Notes: a model not told the origin generated them from the letters alone. 51,064 nucleotides of DNA from Massilia sp. (GCA_025359245.1 JANYGW010000118.1:1-51064); one strand, 5' to 3'; positions 9,650 to 18,432 are shown, counted from the stretch's first letter. Translations and numbers: made by a program.

Positions 9650-10555
9650 ATGAATCGCGTCTTGAGAAAATTCATTCTGGGTGCCGCGGCACTCATCGTA
9701 GTCTTGCTGGTGTCGTCGACATTCCTGCTCAATTGGCGGATTATTCCGCCAGGCTATACCGGCGTCAAAGTCAATCGCCTGGTCGATCGCGGCATCACGC
9801 ACGAGAACATTGCCACCGGCTTCGTGTTTTACAACCCGATCCAGACCCAGGTCATTGTCTATCCGACCTTCGTCCAGCGCGTGGTCTGGACGCGCGATCT
9901 GCACGAGGGCAATTCGGTCAACGAGGAATTGACGTTCAATACGCGCGATTCGGTCCCGGTGACGCTGGATGTCGCGGTCAGCTATGCCTTGGCGGCCGAG
10001 CGCGTTCCCGATTTCTACACGAAATTTCGCGCCGACCGCATCGAGTCGTTCACGCATGGCTTCTTGCGCGACACGGCGCGCAACGTCATCGTCGCGGTAG
10101 GGTCGGAATATACCTTCGATGATGTGAACGGTCCGAAGAAAGAAGAGTTCCTCACCAATATCGCGAAAAAGCTCGACGAAAAGGTGGCTGTGTACGGTAT
10201 CGGCATTCAGCAATTCGGTTTGATCGGCTCGCTGCGCCCGCCCCAGGCCCTGCTCGAAGCGGTGGGCGCCAAGTCCAAGGCTATCCAGGATTCCATCCGG
10301 ACCGAAAATGAGGTCAGGTCGGCCCAGGCGGAAGCGAAAAAGCGGGTTGCCATTGCCGAGGGCGAAGCGGCGGCGAACCGGGCACTGCTCGCATCGATCG
10401 AACCGAAGCTATTGGAATGGGAACGCTTGAAATTGCAGAAGGATGCGATCAACAAGTGGAACGGCGTGATGCCCAGTGTGATGACTGACGGCGGCGGCTC
10501 CATGTTGTTCAACATTCCAGTCAATGGTGCCGGTGCGCCGGCCGCAAAGCGCTAG
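9650..10555 (+). CDS. SPFH/prohibitin-family membrane protein
   Basis: The 301-residue protein has one N-terminal membrane helix (about 9-28), an SPFH/band-7 domain (about 33-210, including RIIPPGYTGVKVN and IGIQQFGLIGSLRPPQ), and a charged alanine/glutamate-rich coiled coil (about 215-260, AQAEAKKRVAIAEGEAAANR). Such proteins oligomerise into membrane rings or cages and often act as scaffolds or protease regulators. No NfeD or FtsH partner is adjacent. The ATG follows GGAAGAG at 9642. The gene lies between kdpE and kup, and its promoter copies the kdp promoter layout, so a potassium-related role is plausible but unproven. Confidence 0.85.
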   Translation: MNRVLRKFILGAAALIVVLLVSSTFLLNWRIIPPGYTGVKVNRLVDRGITHENIATGFVFYNPIQTQVIVYPTFVQRVVWTRDLHEGNSVNEELTFNTRDSVPVTLDVAVSYALAAERVPDFYTKFRADRIESFTHGFLRDTARNVIVAVGSEYTFDDVNGPKKEEFLTNIAKKLDEKVAVYGIGIQQFGLIGSLRPPQALLEAVGAKSKAIQDSIRTENEVRSAQAEAKKRVAIAEGEAAANRALLASIEPKLLEWERLKLQKDAINKWNGVMPSVMTDGGGSMLFNIPVNGAGAPAAKR

Positions 10556-10611
10556 CGCCTTGCCCTGGCCGCGCAACTGGGCCGTCCACGCATGGCGAGG
10601 GCGGCGGTCGG

Positions 10612-10652
10612 CCTTTGGGCGCAGGTAGGCGGGCTCGTAGACTGCCCAAAGG
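10612..10652. repeat. 9-bp perfect inverted repeat between SPFH gene and kup
   Basis: CCTTTGGGC (10612-10620) and GCCCAAAGG (10644-10652) form a perfect stem around a 23-nt loop. It lies 56 nt after the SPFH stop and 30 nt before the kup KdpE-like box. There is no T-tract after it, so it is not a textbook intrinsic terminator. It may separate the two transcription units or be a protein-binding site. Confidence 0.4.
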
Positions 10653-10682
10653 GTAAGCACTTGCGCCTGTGCCAGCCCAATT

Positions 10683-10715
10683 TTTACAAAATTTTTACGC
10701 ACGACTCTGTAAACT
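10683..10715 (+). promoter_or_regulatory. kup promoter with one KdpE-like box
   Basis: One hexamer pair, TTTACA-N5-TTTACG, lies at 10683-10699, followed after exactly 10 nt by TAAACT (10710-10715) as the -10. This matches the promoter-proximal half of the kdp and SPFH promoters in sequence and spacing. The distal pair found in those two promoters is missing here. The start codon is 51 nt downstream of the -10. Confidence 0.65.
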
Positions 10716-10766
10716 TCGTCGGCAAGCCCGCAATCCGGGTCGTACCACCATTGGGATAGCCACAAA

Positions 10767-12647
10767 TTGACAACCGAACAAAACAAGAAAAGCAAGCTGA
10801 TTGCACTGACACTGGCGGCCGTCGGCATCGTCTACGGCGATATCGGCACCAGTCCGCTGTACACGCTCAAGACCATTTTCGATCCGACCCATGGCCTGCC
10901 GCTGAACGGGCCCAATCTGCTGGGCGTCGTGTCGCTGATTTTTTGGGGCCTGACCATCATCGTCTCGCTCAAGTACGTCACGCTGGTGCTGCGCGCGGAC
11001 AACCGGGGCGAAGGCGGCATCATCGCGCTAATGGCGCTGGCGCTCGGTTCGGTCAGCAAGGGCTCGCGCCTGTACCTTGTCCTGCTGCTGACGGGCGTGT
11101 TCGGCGCCGCCCTGTTTTATGGCGATAGCGTGATCACGCCCGCGATTTCGGTGCTGTCCGCGATCGAGGGCCTGGAAGTGGCGACGCCGGCCATGAAGCC
11201 GTACGTGGTGCCCTTGACCATCATCGTGCTCGTCGCGCTGTATTCGGTGCAGTCGCATGGTACCGCTGGCATCGGGCGCTGGTTCGGTCCCATCATGACG
11301 CTGTGGTTCCTGGTGCTGGCCGTGATGGGCTTGGTCAACATCGTGCATAACCCCGAAGTTCTCGCCGCCATCAATCCGATACACGCTTATGCGTTCATGA
11401 TCAATAACCGTATCATTGCCTTTATCGCGCTCGGGGCGATCGTGCTGGCGTTTACCGGCGCCGAGGCCCTGTATGCCGACATGGGCCACTTCGGCAAGAA
11501 ACCGATACGCATGGCCTGGTTTTTCATCGCGTTTCCGGCGCTGGCGCTCAATTACCTGGGACAGGGCGGCTTGCTGCTGGCGCACCCGGAAGCGATTTCG
11601 AATCCCTTCTACCAGCAACTGGGCGCCTGGAGCGTCTATCCGCTGGTGGCGCTGTCGACGATCGCGACCGTGATCGCATCGCAGGCGACGATTTCCGGCA
11701 CCTTCTCGATGACCAAGCAAGCCATGGCGCTTGGCTTCCTGCCGCGCATGCGCGTACTGCACACGTCGGAGAGCGAGATCGGCCAGATTTACCTGCCGGC
11801 CGTGAACTGGCTGCAGCTGATCGTCGTGCTGATCGCCGTGGTCGGCTTTGGATCGTCCGACAACCTGGCCGCCGCGTACGGCATCGCCGTCACGGCCACG
11901 ATGCTGGCGACGACCATATTGACGTTCTTCGTCATTCGCTACCGCTGGAAATTGAACCCGCTGCTGTGCTGGGTCTCGACCGGCTTCTTCCTGATCATCG
12001 ATGTCACCTTTTTCTCGGCCAACGCGCTCAAGCTGTTCCACGGCGGCTGGTTCCCGCTGATGCTAGGCGCTGTGCTGTTTACCATCATGCTGACCTGGAA
12101 GCGCGGCCGCCAACTGGTATTCCAGAATTTGCAAAAGCATGCGGTGCCGCTGGATGATTTTTTGGAATCGCTGTTCCTGGCGCCGCCTGTGCGCGTGCCC
12201 GGCACCGCCATCTTCCTGCGCGGCGCCAGCGATGGCGTGCCGCACGCCATGCTGCACAATCTGTCGCACAACAAGGTATTGCATGAGCGCGTGATGTTCC
12301 TCACCGTGAGCATTGCCGACGAACCGTGGGTCGCGCCGGACCGGCAAGTCAGCATCGTGCCGCTTGGCCATGAGTGCTATCAGTTGAATGTCCACTACGG
12401 CTTCAAGGATGAACCGGATATCCCCAATATCCTCCACCTGTGCACGGAGCTGGGGTTGCCGTTCGAGATGATGGAAACCTCGTTCTTCCTGGCGCGCCAG
12501 ACCGTGGTGACGGCGACGGGACACGGCATGATGCCATGGCGCGAACACCTGTTCGCGACGATGTCGCGCAACGCGCGCGATGCCGCCGACTATTTCCGCA
12601 TTCCGACCAACCGCGTGATCGAGCTCGGGACCCAGGTCGAAATCTAG
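10767..12647 (+). CDS. kup: Kup-family low-affinity potassium transporter
   Basis: Kup (TrkD) takes up potassium by proton symport. The 626-residue protein has the signature GIVYGDIGTSPLYTLK near its N-terminus, about twelve membrane helices to residue 440, and a C-terminal cytoplasmic domain (about 450-626) typical of the family. No ATG or GTG is available in frame before the conserved start, so I use TTG at 10767 (MTTEQNKKSK). Its ribosome site is weak (GGGA at 10753-10756). The gene has a KdpE-like box upstream. Its stop overlaps the stop of the convergent DUF418 gene by 4 nt. Confidence 0.94.
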   Translation: MTTEQNKKSKLIALTLAAVGIVYGDIGTSPLYTLKTIFDPTHGLPLNGPNLLGVVSLIFWGLTIIVSLKYVTLVLRADNRGEGGIIALMALALGSVSKGSRLYLVLLLTGVFGAALFYGDSVITPAISVLSAIEGLEVATPAMKPYVVPLTIIVLVALYSVQSHGTAGIGRWFGPIMTLWFLVLAVMGLVNIVHNPEVLAAINPIHAYAFMINNRIIAFIALGAIVLAFTGAEALYADMGHFGKKPIRMAWFFIAFPALALNYLGQGGLLLAHPEAISNPFYQQLGAWSVYPLVALSTIATVIASQATISGTFSMTKQAMALGFLPRMRVLHTSESEIGQIYLPAVNWLQLIVVLIAVVGFGSSDNLAAAYGIAVTATMLATTILTFFVIRYRWKLNPLLCWVSTGFFLIIDVTFFSANALKLFHGGWFPLMLGAVLFTIMLTWKRGRQLVFQNLQKHAVPLDDFLESLFLAPPVRVPGTAIFLRGASDGVPHAMLHNLSHNKVLHERVMFLTVSIADEPWVAPDRQVSIVPLGHECYQLNVHYGFKDEPDIPNILHLCTELGLPFEMMETSFFLARQTVVTATGHGMMPWREHLFATMSRNARDAADYFRIPTNRVIELGTQVEI

Positions 12648-13849
12648 CGTGGGATTGCCATCGCTTGCCTGGCGCCATACATCAGCGTGCGCCATAGCCA
12701 TTCCATGGGGCCGTATCGGTAGCGGTCCAGCCAGAATGCGCTGATGCCAAGCTGGATGGCAAAGATCGCCACGGCCAGCAGCGTTGCTTGCGCTACGCCC
12801 AGCTGGCCGAAATACCCGAGTCCATAGCTGTAGAAGATGAACCCGCACGCGATCGACTGCATCAGGTAGTTGGTGAAGGCCATCCTGCCCAGCGGCGCGA
12901 ACAGCGCCAACAGCCGGGCGCACGCCGGCCAGTGGCACAGCGCCAGGATGGCGGCCCCGTATCCGAACGCCAGGATGACCGGGGCGATATTCATGACGCA
13001 TTGCGACACCGCAGGCCATGCCGCGCGCAGCTGCGCGCTCCACAGCATGCACGCGCCGCCAGACAATATGCCGGCAGCGGCGATGGCAGCGATGGTCGTG
13101 CAGCGAGGCTGCGCGGTGAAAATCCCGGTCTTCCACAAGGTCATTCCGAACAGGAAGAGGGCGAATGTCCTCGGCAAGAGATACAGGTGCAGCGGAAGCA
13201 GCAGCGACAGCTCGCGATGGCTGAATGCGACGATGTCGAGGTAGCTGCCGGTCGCATAAACGACATGGGCGAGCGCCACATGCGGCGTGAGGATGTCCAC
13301 GCCAGGCCAGCGGATGGACCACGGCTGCAAGCCGAAGACGAGCATGGACGCGATCGCGGCCGCGAGCAGGTAGCGCGGGGGCAAGCGCAGGAACGGCAGC
13401 GCCAGCAACCCGACGATGGCGTACTCGGTCAGGATGTCGCCGTTCCAGATGAACAGCAGGTGAACGAGGCCAAACGCGAGCAACACCAGCAAGCGGCGCA
13501 CCAGCCAATAGTCCGGGTTGCCGCGTCGGGCAAGCTGGTCGAACTGGATTGCCAGGCCCACGCCAAACAGCATGGAAAACAGCGCAATCGCCTTCGACTC
13601 CACCGCGAGCGCGATGCACTGCGCGATGAACCGGTCGATGCCGTTGCCGGAAGCGGGCAAGTCCAGGAACTGTTCGAAGATCGATACCCGGAATTCGGTC
13701 GTCAGATTGACGACCAGGACACCGAACAGCGCAATGCCTCGGATCACATCAATGGCCATGACACGCGCAGGCAGCGCCTGCGGCACGCCGCGGCCTGCCT
13801 GCGCTGCTGTTGCACGGGAGCTAGTCGCGGCGTGATTTTCGGAACCCAT
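12644..13849 (-). CDS. DUF418 family membrane protein
   Basis: The 401-residue protein begins with a short polar region followed by RVMAIDVIRGIALFGVLVVN, the usual opening of DUF418/YeiB-type acyltransferase-like membrane proteins. It has about nine or ten hydrophobic segments and ends with the DUF418 domain (NYLMQSIACGFIFYSYGLGY and GPMEWLWRTLMYG). The frame is open further upstream, but the ATG at 13849 gives the normal family N-terminus. The biochemical role of the family is not established. The gene is convergent with kup. The 281 bases on its upstream side (13850-14130) hold nothing I can support. Confidence 0.85.
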   Translation of the reverse strand: MGSENHAATSSRATAAQAGRGVPQALPARVMAIDVIRGIALFGVLVVNLTTEFRVSIFEQFLDLPASGNGIDRFIAQCIALAVESKAIALFSMLFGVGLAIQFDQLARRGNPDYWLVRRLLVLLAFGLVHLLFIWNGDILTEYAIVGLLALPFLRLPPRYLLAAAIASMLVFGLQPWSIRWPGVDILTPHVALAHVVYATGSYLDIVAFSHRELSLLLPLHLYLLPRTFALFLFGMTLWKTGIFTAQPRCTTIAAIAAAGILSGGACMLWSAQLRAAWPAVSQCVMNIAPVILAFGYGAAILALCHWPACARLLALFAPLGRMAFTNYLMQSIACGFIFYSYGLGYFGQLGVAQATLLAVAIFAIQLGISAFWLDRYRYGPMEWLWRTLMYGARQAMAIPR

Positions 13850-14130
13850 CCCTGTGCTTTCAATCAAATAAACCAATAAGGGCGACATCGTGCGGGCATT
13901 GTGCGCATGGCCGTGCCGTTTTGGCAATGTGAAGCTCGACAGGAAGAATCGGGGGGCAAAGGCGGCGGCAAAATGCGCCTGATGCCGAGTGAGCAATCTG
14001 AAGCTAGTGCGGGCCGTGCGGGGAGGGCGGCCGCGGGCGCGTGTCCCTATGGGAGACAGGCTGGAAGGCAGTCCGACCCCGCCGACATGGTGCTTGCGCC
14101 AAGTTCGGTCGGGATCGCTTGTTGCGCTGG

Positions 14131-14673
14131 TCAGGCAGAGACGTTGACCGCGCTCGGCGCGGCCTGGTCCTCGCTGCCGACTTTCTGGTATTCGCCGGCC
14201 TGCGCCTGGGCTTTTGCTTCCGCGTTGGCCAGCAACTGCTTGTAGGCGGCCTCTTCGGCATCGCTGACGGTGCCGTCGCCGTCGGTGTCGGCCGCGGCCA
14301 CGTACTTGGGGGCAGTGTCGGCATCGCTGGCGGCCGCCTTGGCAGGTGGAGGTCCGCCGCCGCCGCCCGGTGGCGGGCCGCCCGCATGTCGCGCGCCGCC
14401 CTTGGCGCCATCGACGCGCGACTTGTTCGCCTGGGCGCTGAGCTCGTTGCCGACCTTTTCGATCGCCACCGACAATTCGCTCTTGGTGACGCGGCCGTCG
14501 CTGTCGCCGTCGAGTTTGGCGAACACCTCGGCGACCTTGCTGTCGTTCGCGTTGGCGCCGGCCGCCGTCTTCAGGTCGGCCGCGTCGATATAGCCTTTTT
14601 TCTGGGTGTCGAGTTTGGCGAACAGGGTGTTCGTGAGATCTTTTGCGCTTGCCGCGCTAATGCTTGAGGACAT
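14131..14673 (-). CDS. EF-hand calcium-binding protein
   Basis: The 180-residue protein has EF-hand loops at about 22-33 (DTQKKGYIDAAD, degenerate), 55-66 (DGDSDGRVTKSE, canonical) and 129-140 (DTDGDGTVSDAE, canonical). A glycine/proline-rich linker at 98-111 separates the second and third. There is no classical signal peptide; the start MSSSISAASA is serine/alanine-rich. The protein resembles the EF-hand proteins of Xanthomonas and Burkholderiales that include the XopAW effector group, from memory only. AAGGAGAT at 14680-14687 gives a clear ribosome site. It is divergent from the response regulator at 14911. Confidence 0.8.
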   Translation of the reverse strand: MSSSISAASAKDLTNTLFAKLDTQKKGYIDAADLKTAAGANANDSKVAEVFAKLDGDSDGRVTKSELSVAIEKVGNELSAQANKSRVDGAKGGARHAGGPPPGGGGGPPPAKAAASDADTAPKYVAAADTDGDGTVSDAEEAAYKQLLANAEAKAQAQAGEYQKVGSEDQAAPSAVNVSA

Positions 14674-14910
14674 GAAATATCTCCTTGAATGCCTGACTTG
14701 TCGCCATGCGCTATTATCGGCGCGTCCACGCAAATTTGGACATCGGACAATGTAAGACCAGGTAAAGATGCTCAGTGCATTTTTTACTATACTCCTGTTC
14801 AATTTTCGATGCCACCCGGAAGGGCGGGACGCCTGCCGCGCGGGCCGGTGTATGCTCGCAGGCGGGCCCGCACGACGCGGCTCCACCATTCGATGCCGGA
14901 AGTGAATGCC

Positions 14911-15600
14911 ATGACAAAAATACTGCTGGTGGAAGACCAGCCTACCGCCGCCGCTTACCTGGCCCAGGGCTTGCGCGAAGCGGGCATGGCGGTCGATGTC
15001 GCCCATACCGGTCCTGACGGGCTGCACCTGTTGCTGACCGTGAAGTACGACCTGGCGATCCTCGATATCATGCTGCCCGGCCTCGATGGCTGGGCCATCC
15101 TCGACACCATCCGGCGCGCGCACGTGGCGACGCCGGTGCTGTTTCTGACGGCGCGCGACGACATCGAAGACCGCGTGCGCGGGCTGGAACTGGGCGCCGA
15201 AGACTACCTGGTCAAACCGTATGCCTACACCGAGTTGCTGGCCCGCGTGCGCGTGATCTTGCGCCGCAATGACAGCGGCCAGCAGCCGCGCGAACCGGCG
15301 CAGTTCCAGGTGGCCGACCTGACGCTCGACTTGCTCAAGCACCGCGCCAGCCGTGGCGCCGACCGGCTCGAACTGACGCCCAAGGAGTTCGCGCTGTTGA
15401 GCCTGCTGGTCAGGCGCGGCGGCGAAGTCCAGTCGCGCACCGCCATCGCCAGCCAGGTCTGGGACATCAATTTCGACTCCGATACCAACGTTGTCGAAGT
15501 GGCCATCCGGCGCCTGCGCACCAAGCTCGACGATCCCTACCCGCGCAAGCTGCTCCATACCGTGCGGGGGGTGGGCTATGTCCTGGAAGTACGCGACTAG
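14911..15600 (+). CDS. OmpR-family response regulator, CusR/IrlR type
   Basis: The 229-residue regulator has a receiver domain (VEDQ acid pocket, phospho-acceptor Asp52 in [13 protein letters not shown], and [14 protein letters not shown]) and an OmpR-type winged helix (about 127-229, with [12 protein letters not shown] and [15 protein letters not shown]). The sequence is closest in style to heavy-metal or QseB-type regulators. ATG at 14911 is chosen because GGAAG lies eight bases upstream and it starts directly at TKILLVED. The 3' end overlaps the kinase gene by 23 nt. A possible -10 TATACT lies at 14788-14793. The signal is unknown. Confidence 0.9.
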   Translation: MTKILLVEDQPTAAAYLAQGLREAGMAVDVAHTGPDGLHLLLTVKYDLAILDIMLPGLDGWAILDTIRRAHVATPVLFLTARDDIEDRVRGLELGAEDYLVKPYAYTELLARVRVILRRNDSGQQPREPAQFQVADLTLDLLKHRASRGADRLELTPKEFALLSLLVRRGGEVQSRTAIASQVWDINFDSDTNVVEVAIRRLRTKLDDPYPRKLLHTVRGVGYVLEVRD

Positions 15601-16951
15601 CTGGCTCGACGCGCGGCGCTGGTCGCTGACGGTGCGCATGACGGTGTTTTTCGGCGCCGCCATCGCGGTGATCGTCATCTGCGTGTCGGCCATGATGTAT
15701 GCCGAGCTGGTGCACCAGCTGCACGAGCAGCAAGAGATCGAACTGCGCGAGGAAATCGGCGACCTGAAGCAGGTACTGCGCAGCGCGGACGGCAAGCCGG
15801 CGCCGCAAGACGACACGCAGCTGTTCGCATGGCAGCTGCGCGCGCCGAATGGGCGGATCATCGAGGCGTCGCACAACGCGGCCGGCGTGCTGCCCTTGCT
15901 CGAGCAGGTGAGCCGGCCCGGCTCCTATCTGCGCGTGACCGAAGGCCGGCGCGCTTTCCTGCTGGCGTGCGAGCCATCGGGCAGCGCGCACGACGGCACC
16001 ATGCTGCGCGCGCTGCTGGATGTCTCGCACGATGACACCGTGCTGCGCCGCTACCTGGCGAAACTGCTCAGCGTGGCGGCGCTGGCGATCTGCGCCTCGG
16101 TCGCCCTCGGGTGGATGCTGGCGCGGCGCGGCCTGGCGCCGGTGCGCGCGATCAGCATGCAGATCGGGCACATGGGTGCGCAGGGCCGGCATACGCCGAT
16201 CGCGCAGCAAACCTGGCCGGCGGAGTTGCGCTTGCTGGCCGATACCTTCGATCAGTTGATGGCGCGGATCGACAGTTCCTTCGAGCAGCTGTCGCGCTTT
16301 TCGTCGGACCTGGCGCATGAATTTCGTTCGCCCATCAACAACCTGGTGGCGGCGGCCAGCGTGACGCTGGGGCGCGCGCGCTCGGCGGAAGAATATCAGG
16401 CTACGCTGGCGGTGATGGTCGACGAGGGCAGCCGCTTGTCGCGCATGGTCGGCAGCATGCTGTTCCTGGCCCGCACCGACAATGCCAAACAGTTGCTGCA
16501 GCGCGAGGCACTGTCGAGCGAGACCGCGTTCGGAAAATTGATCGATTTTTTCGGCATCGCCGCCGACGAACAGGGCGTCATACTGGAAAGAAATGGGACG
16601 GTGCATTTTCAGGCCGATCCCTTGCTGCTGCACCAGGCGCTGTCGAACCTGCTGGCCAACGCCTTGCGCTACACGGCGCGCGGTGGCACCATCCGCCTGT
16701 GCGCCGAGCAGCGCGGCGACTGGGTGGCGATCATCGTCAGCGACGATGGCGCCGGCATCGCAGCGGCCCACCTGCCGTTCCTGTTCGACCGCTTCTACCG
16801 GGCCGACGCGGCGCGCAGTTCGGCCGACAGCACCGGGCTCGGACTGGCCGTGGTCCGTTCGATTGCCGAACTCCACGGCGGCACCGTCATGGTGCGCAGC
16901 AGCCTGGGCGAGGGCGCCGCGTTCGAACTGGTGCTGCCGAAAGGCGCCTAG
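15578..16951 (+). CDS. Membrane sensor histidine kinase, CusS/IrlS type
   Basis: The 457-residue kinase has two membrane helices (about 22-42 and 163-183) around a periplasmic sensor domain, a HAMP region, the HisKA box [14 protein letters not shown] with His247, and an HATPase domain ([35 protein letters not shown]). The FRSPINN form of the H-box is typical of heavy-metal sensor kinases. The start overlaps the end of the regulator gene, so the pair is coupled. Whether the signal is copper, another metal or something else cannot be read from the sequence. Confidence 0.9.
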   Translation: MSWKYATSWLDARRWSLTVRMTVFFGAAIAVIVICVSAMMYAELVHQLHEQQEIELREEIGDLKQVLRSADGKPAPQDDTQLFAWQLRAPNGRIIEASHNAAGVLPLLEQVSRPGSYLRVTEGRRAFLLACEPSGSAHDGTMLRALLDVSHDDTVLRRYLAKLLSVAALAICASVALGWMLARRGLAPVRAISMQIGHMGAQGRHTPIAQQTWPAELRLLADTFDQLMARIDSSFEQLSRFSSDLAHEFRSPINNLVAAASVTLGRARSAEEYQATLAVMVDEGSRLSRMVGSMLFLARTDNAKQLLQREALSSETAFGKLIDFFGIAADEQGVILERNGTVHFQADPLLLHQALSNLLANALRYTARGGTIRLCAEQRGDWVAIIVSDDGAGIAAAHLPFLFDRFYRADAARSSADSTGLGLAVVRSIAELHGGTVMVRSSLGEGAAFELVLPKGA

Positions 16952-17041
16952 CGGTCCGCCAGATAACAAAAATGTAATCTGCCCAGCGGTATTTCGTCAG
17001 CACCGACCCGTCACAATGCCAGCATCGACGGGGAGGCGCAG

Positions 17042-17665
17042 ATGCGAATACGGCAAGCGGTGATGGCGATGTCTTTGGCGGCCGCATCGTGCAGCAGCGT
17101 GGCGCTGGCGAATGACGGTCCGCTGGGCATAGACAAGAAATTGAATTTTGATGATCAGGGTATCTGGAAGCGCAGCAATCAAAAAGCGCTGATGGGCGTG
17201 CTGATCGGCGGCGAAGTTGCCGGTGCGCTGTGGGAAGGGCGCGACACGCGCCTGGGGCGGACGTTTTTTCAGGCGATCGATGCGACCGTGATCGGCGTGG
17301 CGTCGTCGGAAGTGCTCAAGCACACCTTCCGGCGCCTGCGTCCGAACCAGACCGATGACCCCAACCAGTGGTTCGAATCCGGCGGGCGCAGCTTTCCCAG
17401 CGGGGAAGTGACGACGGCAGCGGCGGTCATCACGCCGTTCGTGCTGGAATACGGCCATGACCATCCGGCCGTGTACGCGCTGGAACTGATCCCGCTTTAC
17501 GACGCCGAGGCGCGCATGAAAGTGCACGGGCACTGGCAGACCGACGTGCTGGCCGGCTGGGCCATCGGGACGCTGGCCGGCTACTATGCCCATACGCGCA
17601 GCGAGTCGCTGACGGTCGGGGTCCTGCCGCGTGGCCTGACGGTCGGCTGGAGAAAGAAATTCTAA
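17042..17665 (+). CDS. PAP2-family phosphatase, exported
   Basis: The 207-residue protein has a signal peptide (about 1-23) and the three phosphatidic acid phosphatase motifs. Motif 1 is KHTFRRLRP (Lys93, Arg100). Motif 2 is SFPSGE (117-122), with Glu where PSGH is usual. Motif 3 is Arg158-x5-His164-x3-Asp168, so the nucleophile His164 is intact. Members remove phosphate from lipid or isoprenoid phosphates at the periplasmic face. It follows the sensor kinase by 90 bp and is linked to the next gene by an overlap, so it may be a target of that two-component system. Confidence 0.85.
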   Translation: MRIRQAVMAMSLAAASCSSVALANDGPLGIDKKLNFDDQGIWKRSNQKALMGVLIGGEVAGALWEGRDTRLGRTFFQAIDATVIGVASSEVLKHTFRRLRPNQTDDPNQWFESGGRSFPSGEVTTAAAVITPFVLEYGHDHPAVYALELIPLYDAEARMKVHGHWQTDVLAGWAIGTLAGYYAHTRSESLTVGVLPRGLTVGWRKKF

Positions 17666-18432
17666 CGGCGCCCGGCAAGTTCAACAAGGTTCCCGCAGTT
17701 GGCATCAGTTTTTGGCTCATCAAGATATTGTCGACCACCGTCGGCGAGACCGGCGCCGACTACCTGGCGCTCAATGCCGGCTGGGGCGCGCTGGCCACCG
17801 GCTGCCTGATGGCGTCGCTGCTGGCGCTGGCCACCATTGCGCAAGTGCGCGCGGCGCGTTGCGCGCCGTGGCTGTACTGGCTGACCGTGGTCCTGGTGAG
17901 CATCGTCGGCACCCAAATGACCGACGCGCTCACCGACGGCCTGGGCGTGAGCCTGTACCTCAGCAGCGCCATGTTCGGCGCGGCGCTCGCGCTGGTGCTG
18001 CTGGCGTGGTACCGGTGCGAACGCACGCTGTCGATCCGCACCATCGTGACCCGGCGCCGTGAATTGTTTTATTGGGCCGCCATCCTGTGCACGTTCGCGC
18101 TTGGCACGGCCGCCGGCGACCTGGCGACCGAGGCGCTCGGCCTGGGCTTCCGGATCGGCGTGCTCGTGTTCGGCATGCTGATCGGCGCGACCTTGCTGGC
18201 CTGGCGCTGCGGCGCCAATGCGGTGCTGGCGTTCTGGATTGCCTATATTCTGACGCGGCCGCTGGGCGCGGCTCTCGGCGACTGGCTGACGCAGGCGCCA
18301 GCCTACGGCGGACTTGGGCTGGGCGCGATGCTGACCAGCGCGTTGTTCCTGGCGCTGATCGGCGCCCTGGTTGCGCGGGCCCAGTTGCGCCTCGCCCCGA
18401 TCGCCCCATCAACCATCAAGGAATGTGCATGA
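17659..18432 (+). CDS. COG4705-type integral membrane protein with unusual start
   Basis: The protein has about eight hydrophobic segments arranged as repeated units. The family-like motifs TTVGETGADYL and GTQMTDALTDGLG support the COG4705 group, formerly called regulators of amylopullulanase; the real role is unknown. The usual family N-terminus (KVPxVxxxFWxIK) is encoded at about 17683-17727, but no ATG or GTG lies in frame before it. GGAG at 17649-17652 stands six bases before ATT at 17659, which I take as a possible rare start. The first conventional start is TTG at 17728, without a ribosome site and inside the conserved region. The gene overlaps the PAP2 gene if ATT is used. Confidence 0.65.
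   Translation: MLTAPGKFNKVPAVGISFWLIKILSTTVGETGADYLALNAGWGALATGCLMASLLALATIAQVRAARCAPWLYWLTVVLVSIVGTQMTDALTDGLGVSLYLSSAMFGAALALVLLAWYRCERTLSIRTIVTRRRELFYWAAILCTFALGTAAGDLATEALGLGFRIGVLVFGMLIGATLLAWRCGANAVLAFWIAYILTRPLGAALGDWLTQAPAYGGLGLGAMLTSALFLALIGALVARAQLRLAPIAPSTIKECA

Noticed and set aside
12788-13879. 363-codon plus-strand frame opposite the DUF418 gene
   Set aside because: Composition of Arg/Gln/His/Asp repeats and no domain. The minus frame encodes a clear multi-helix protein.
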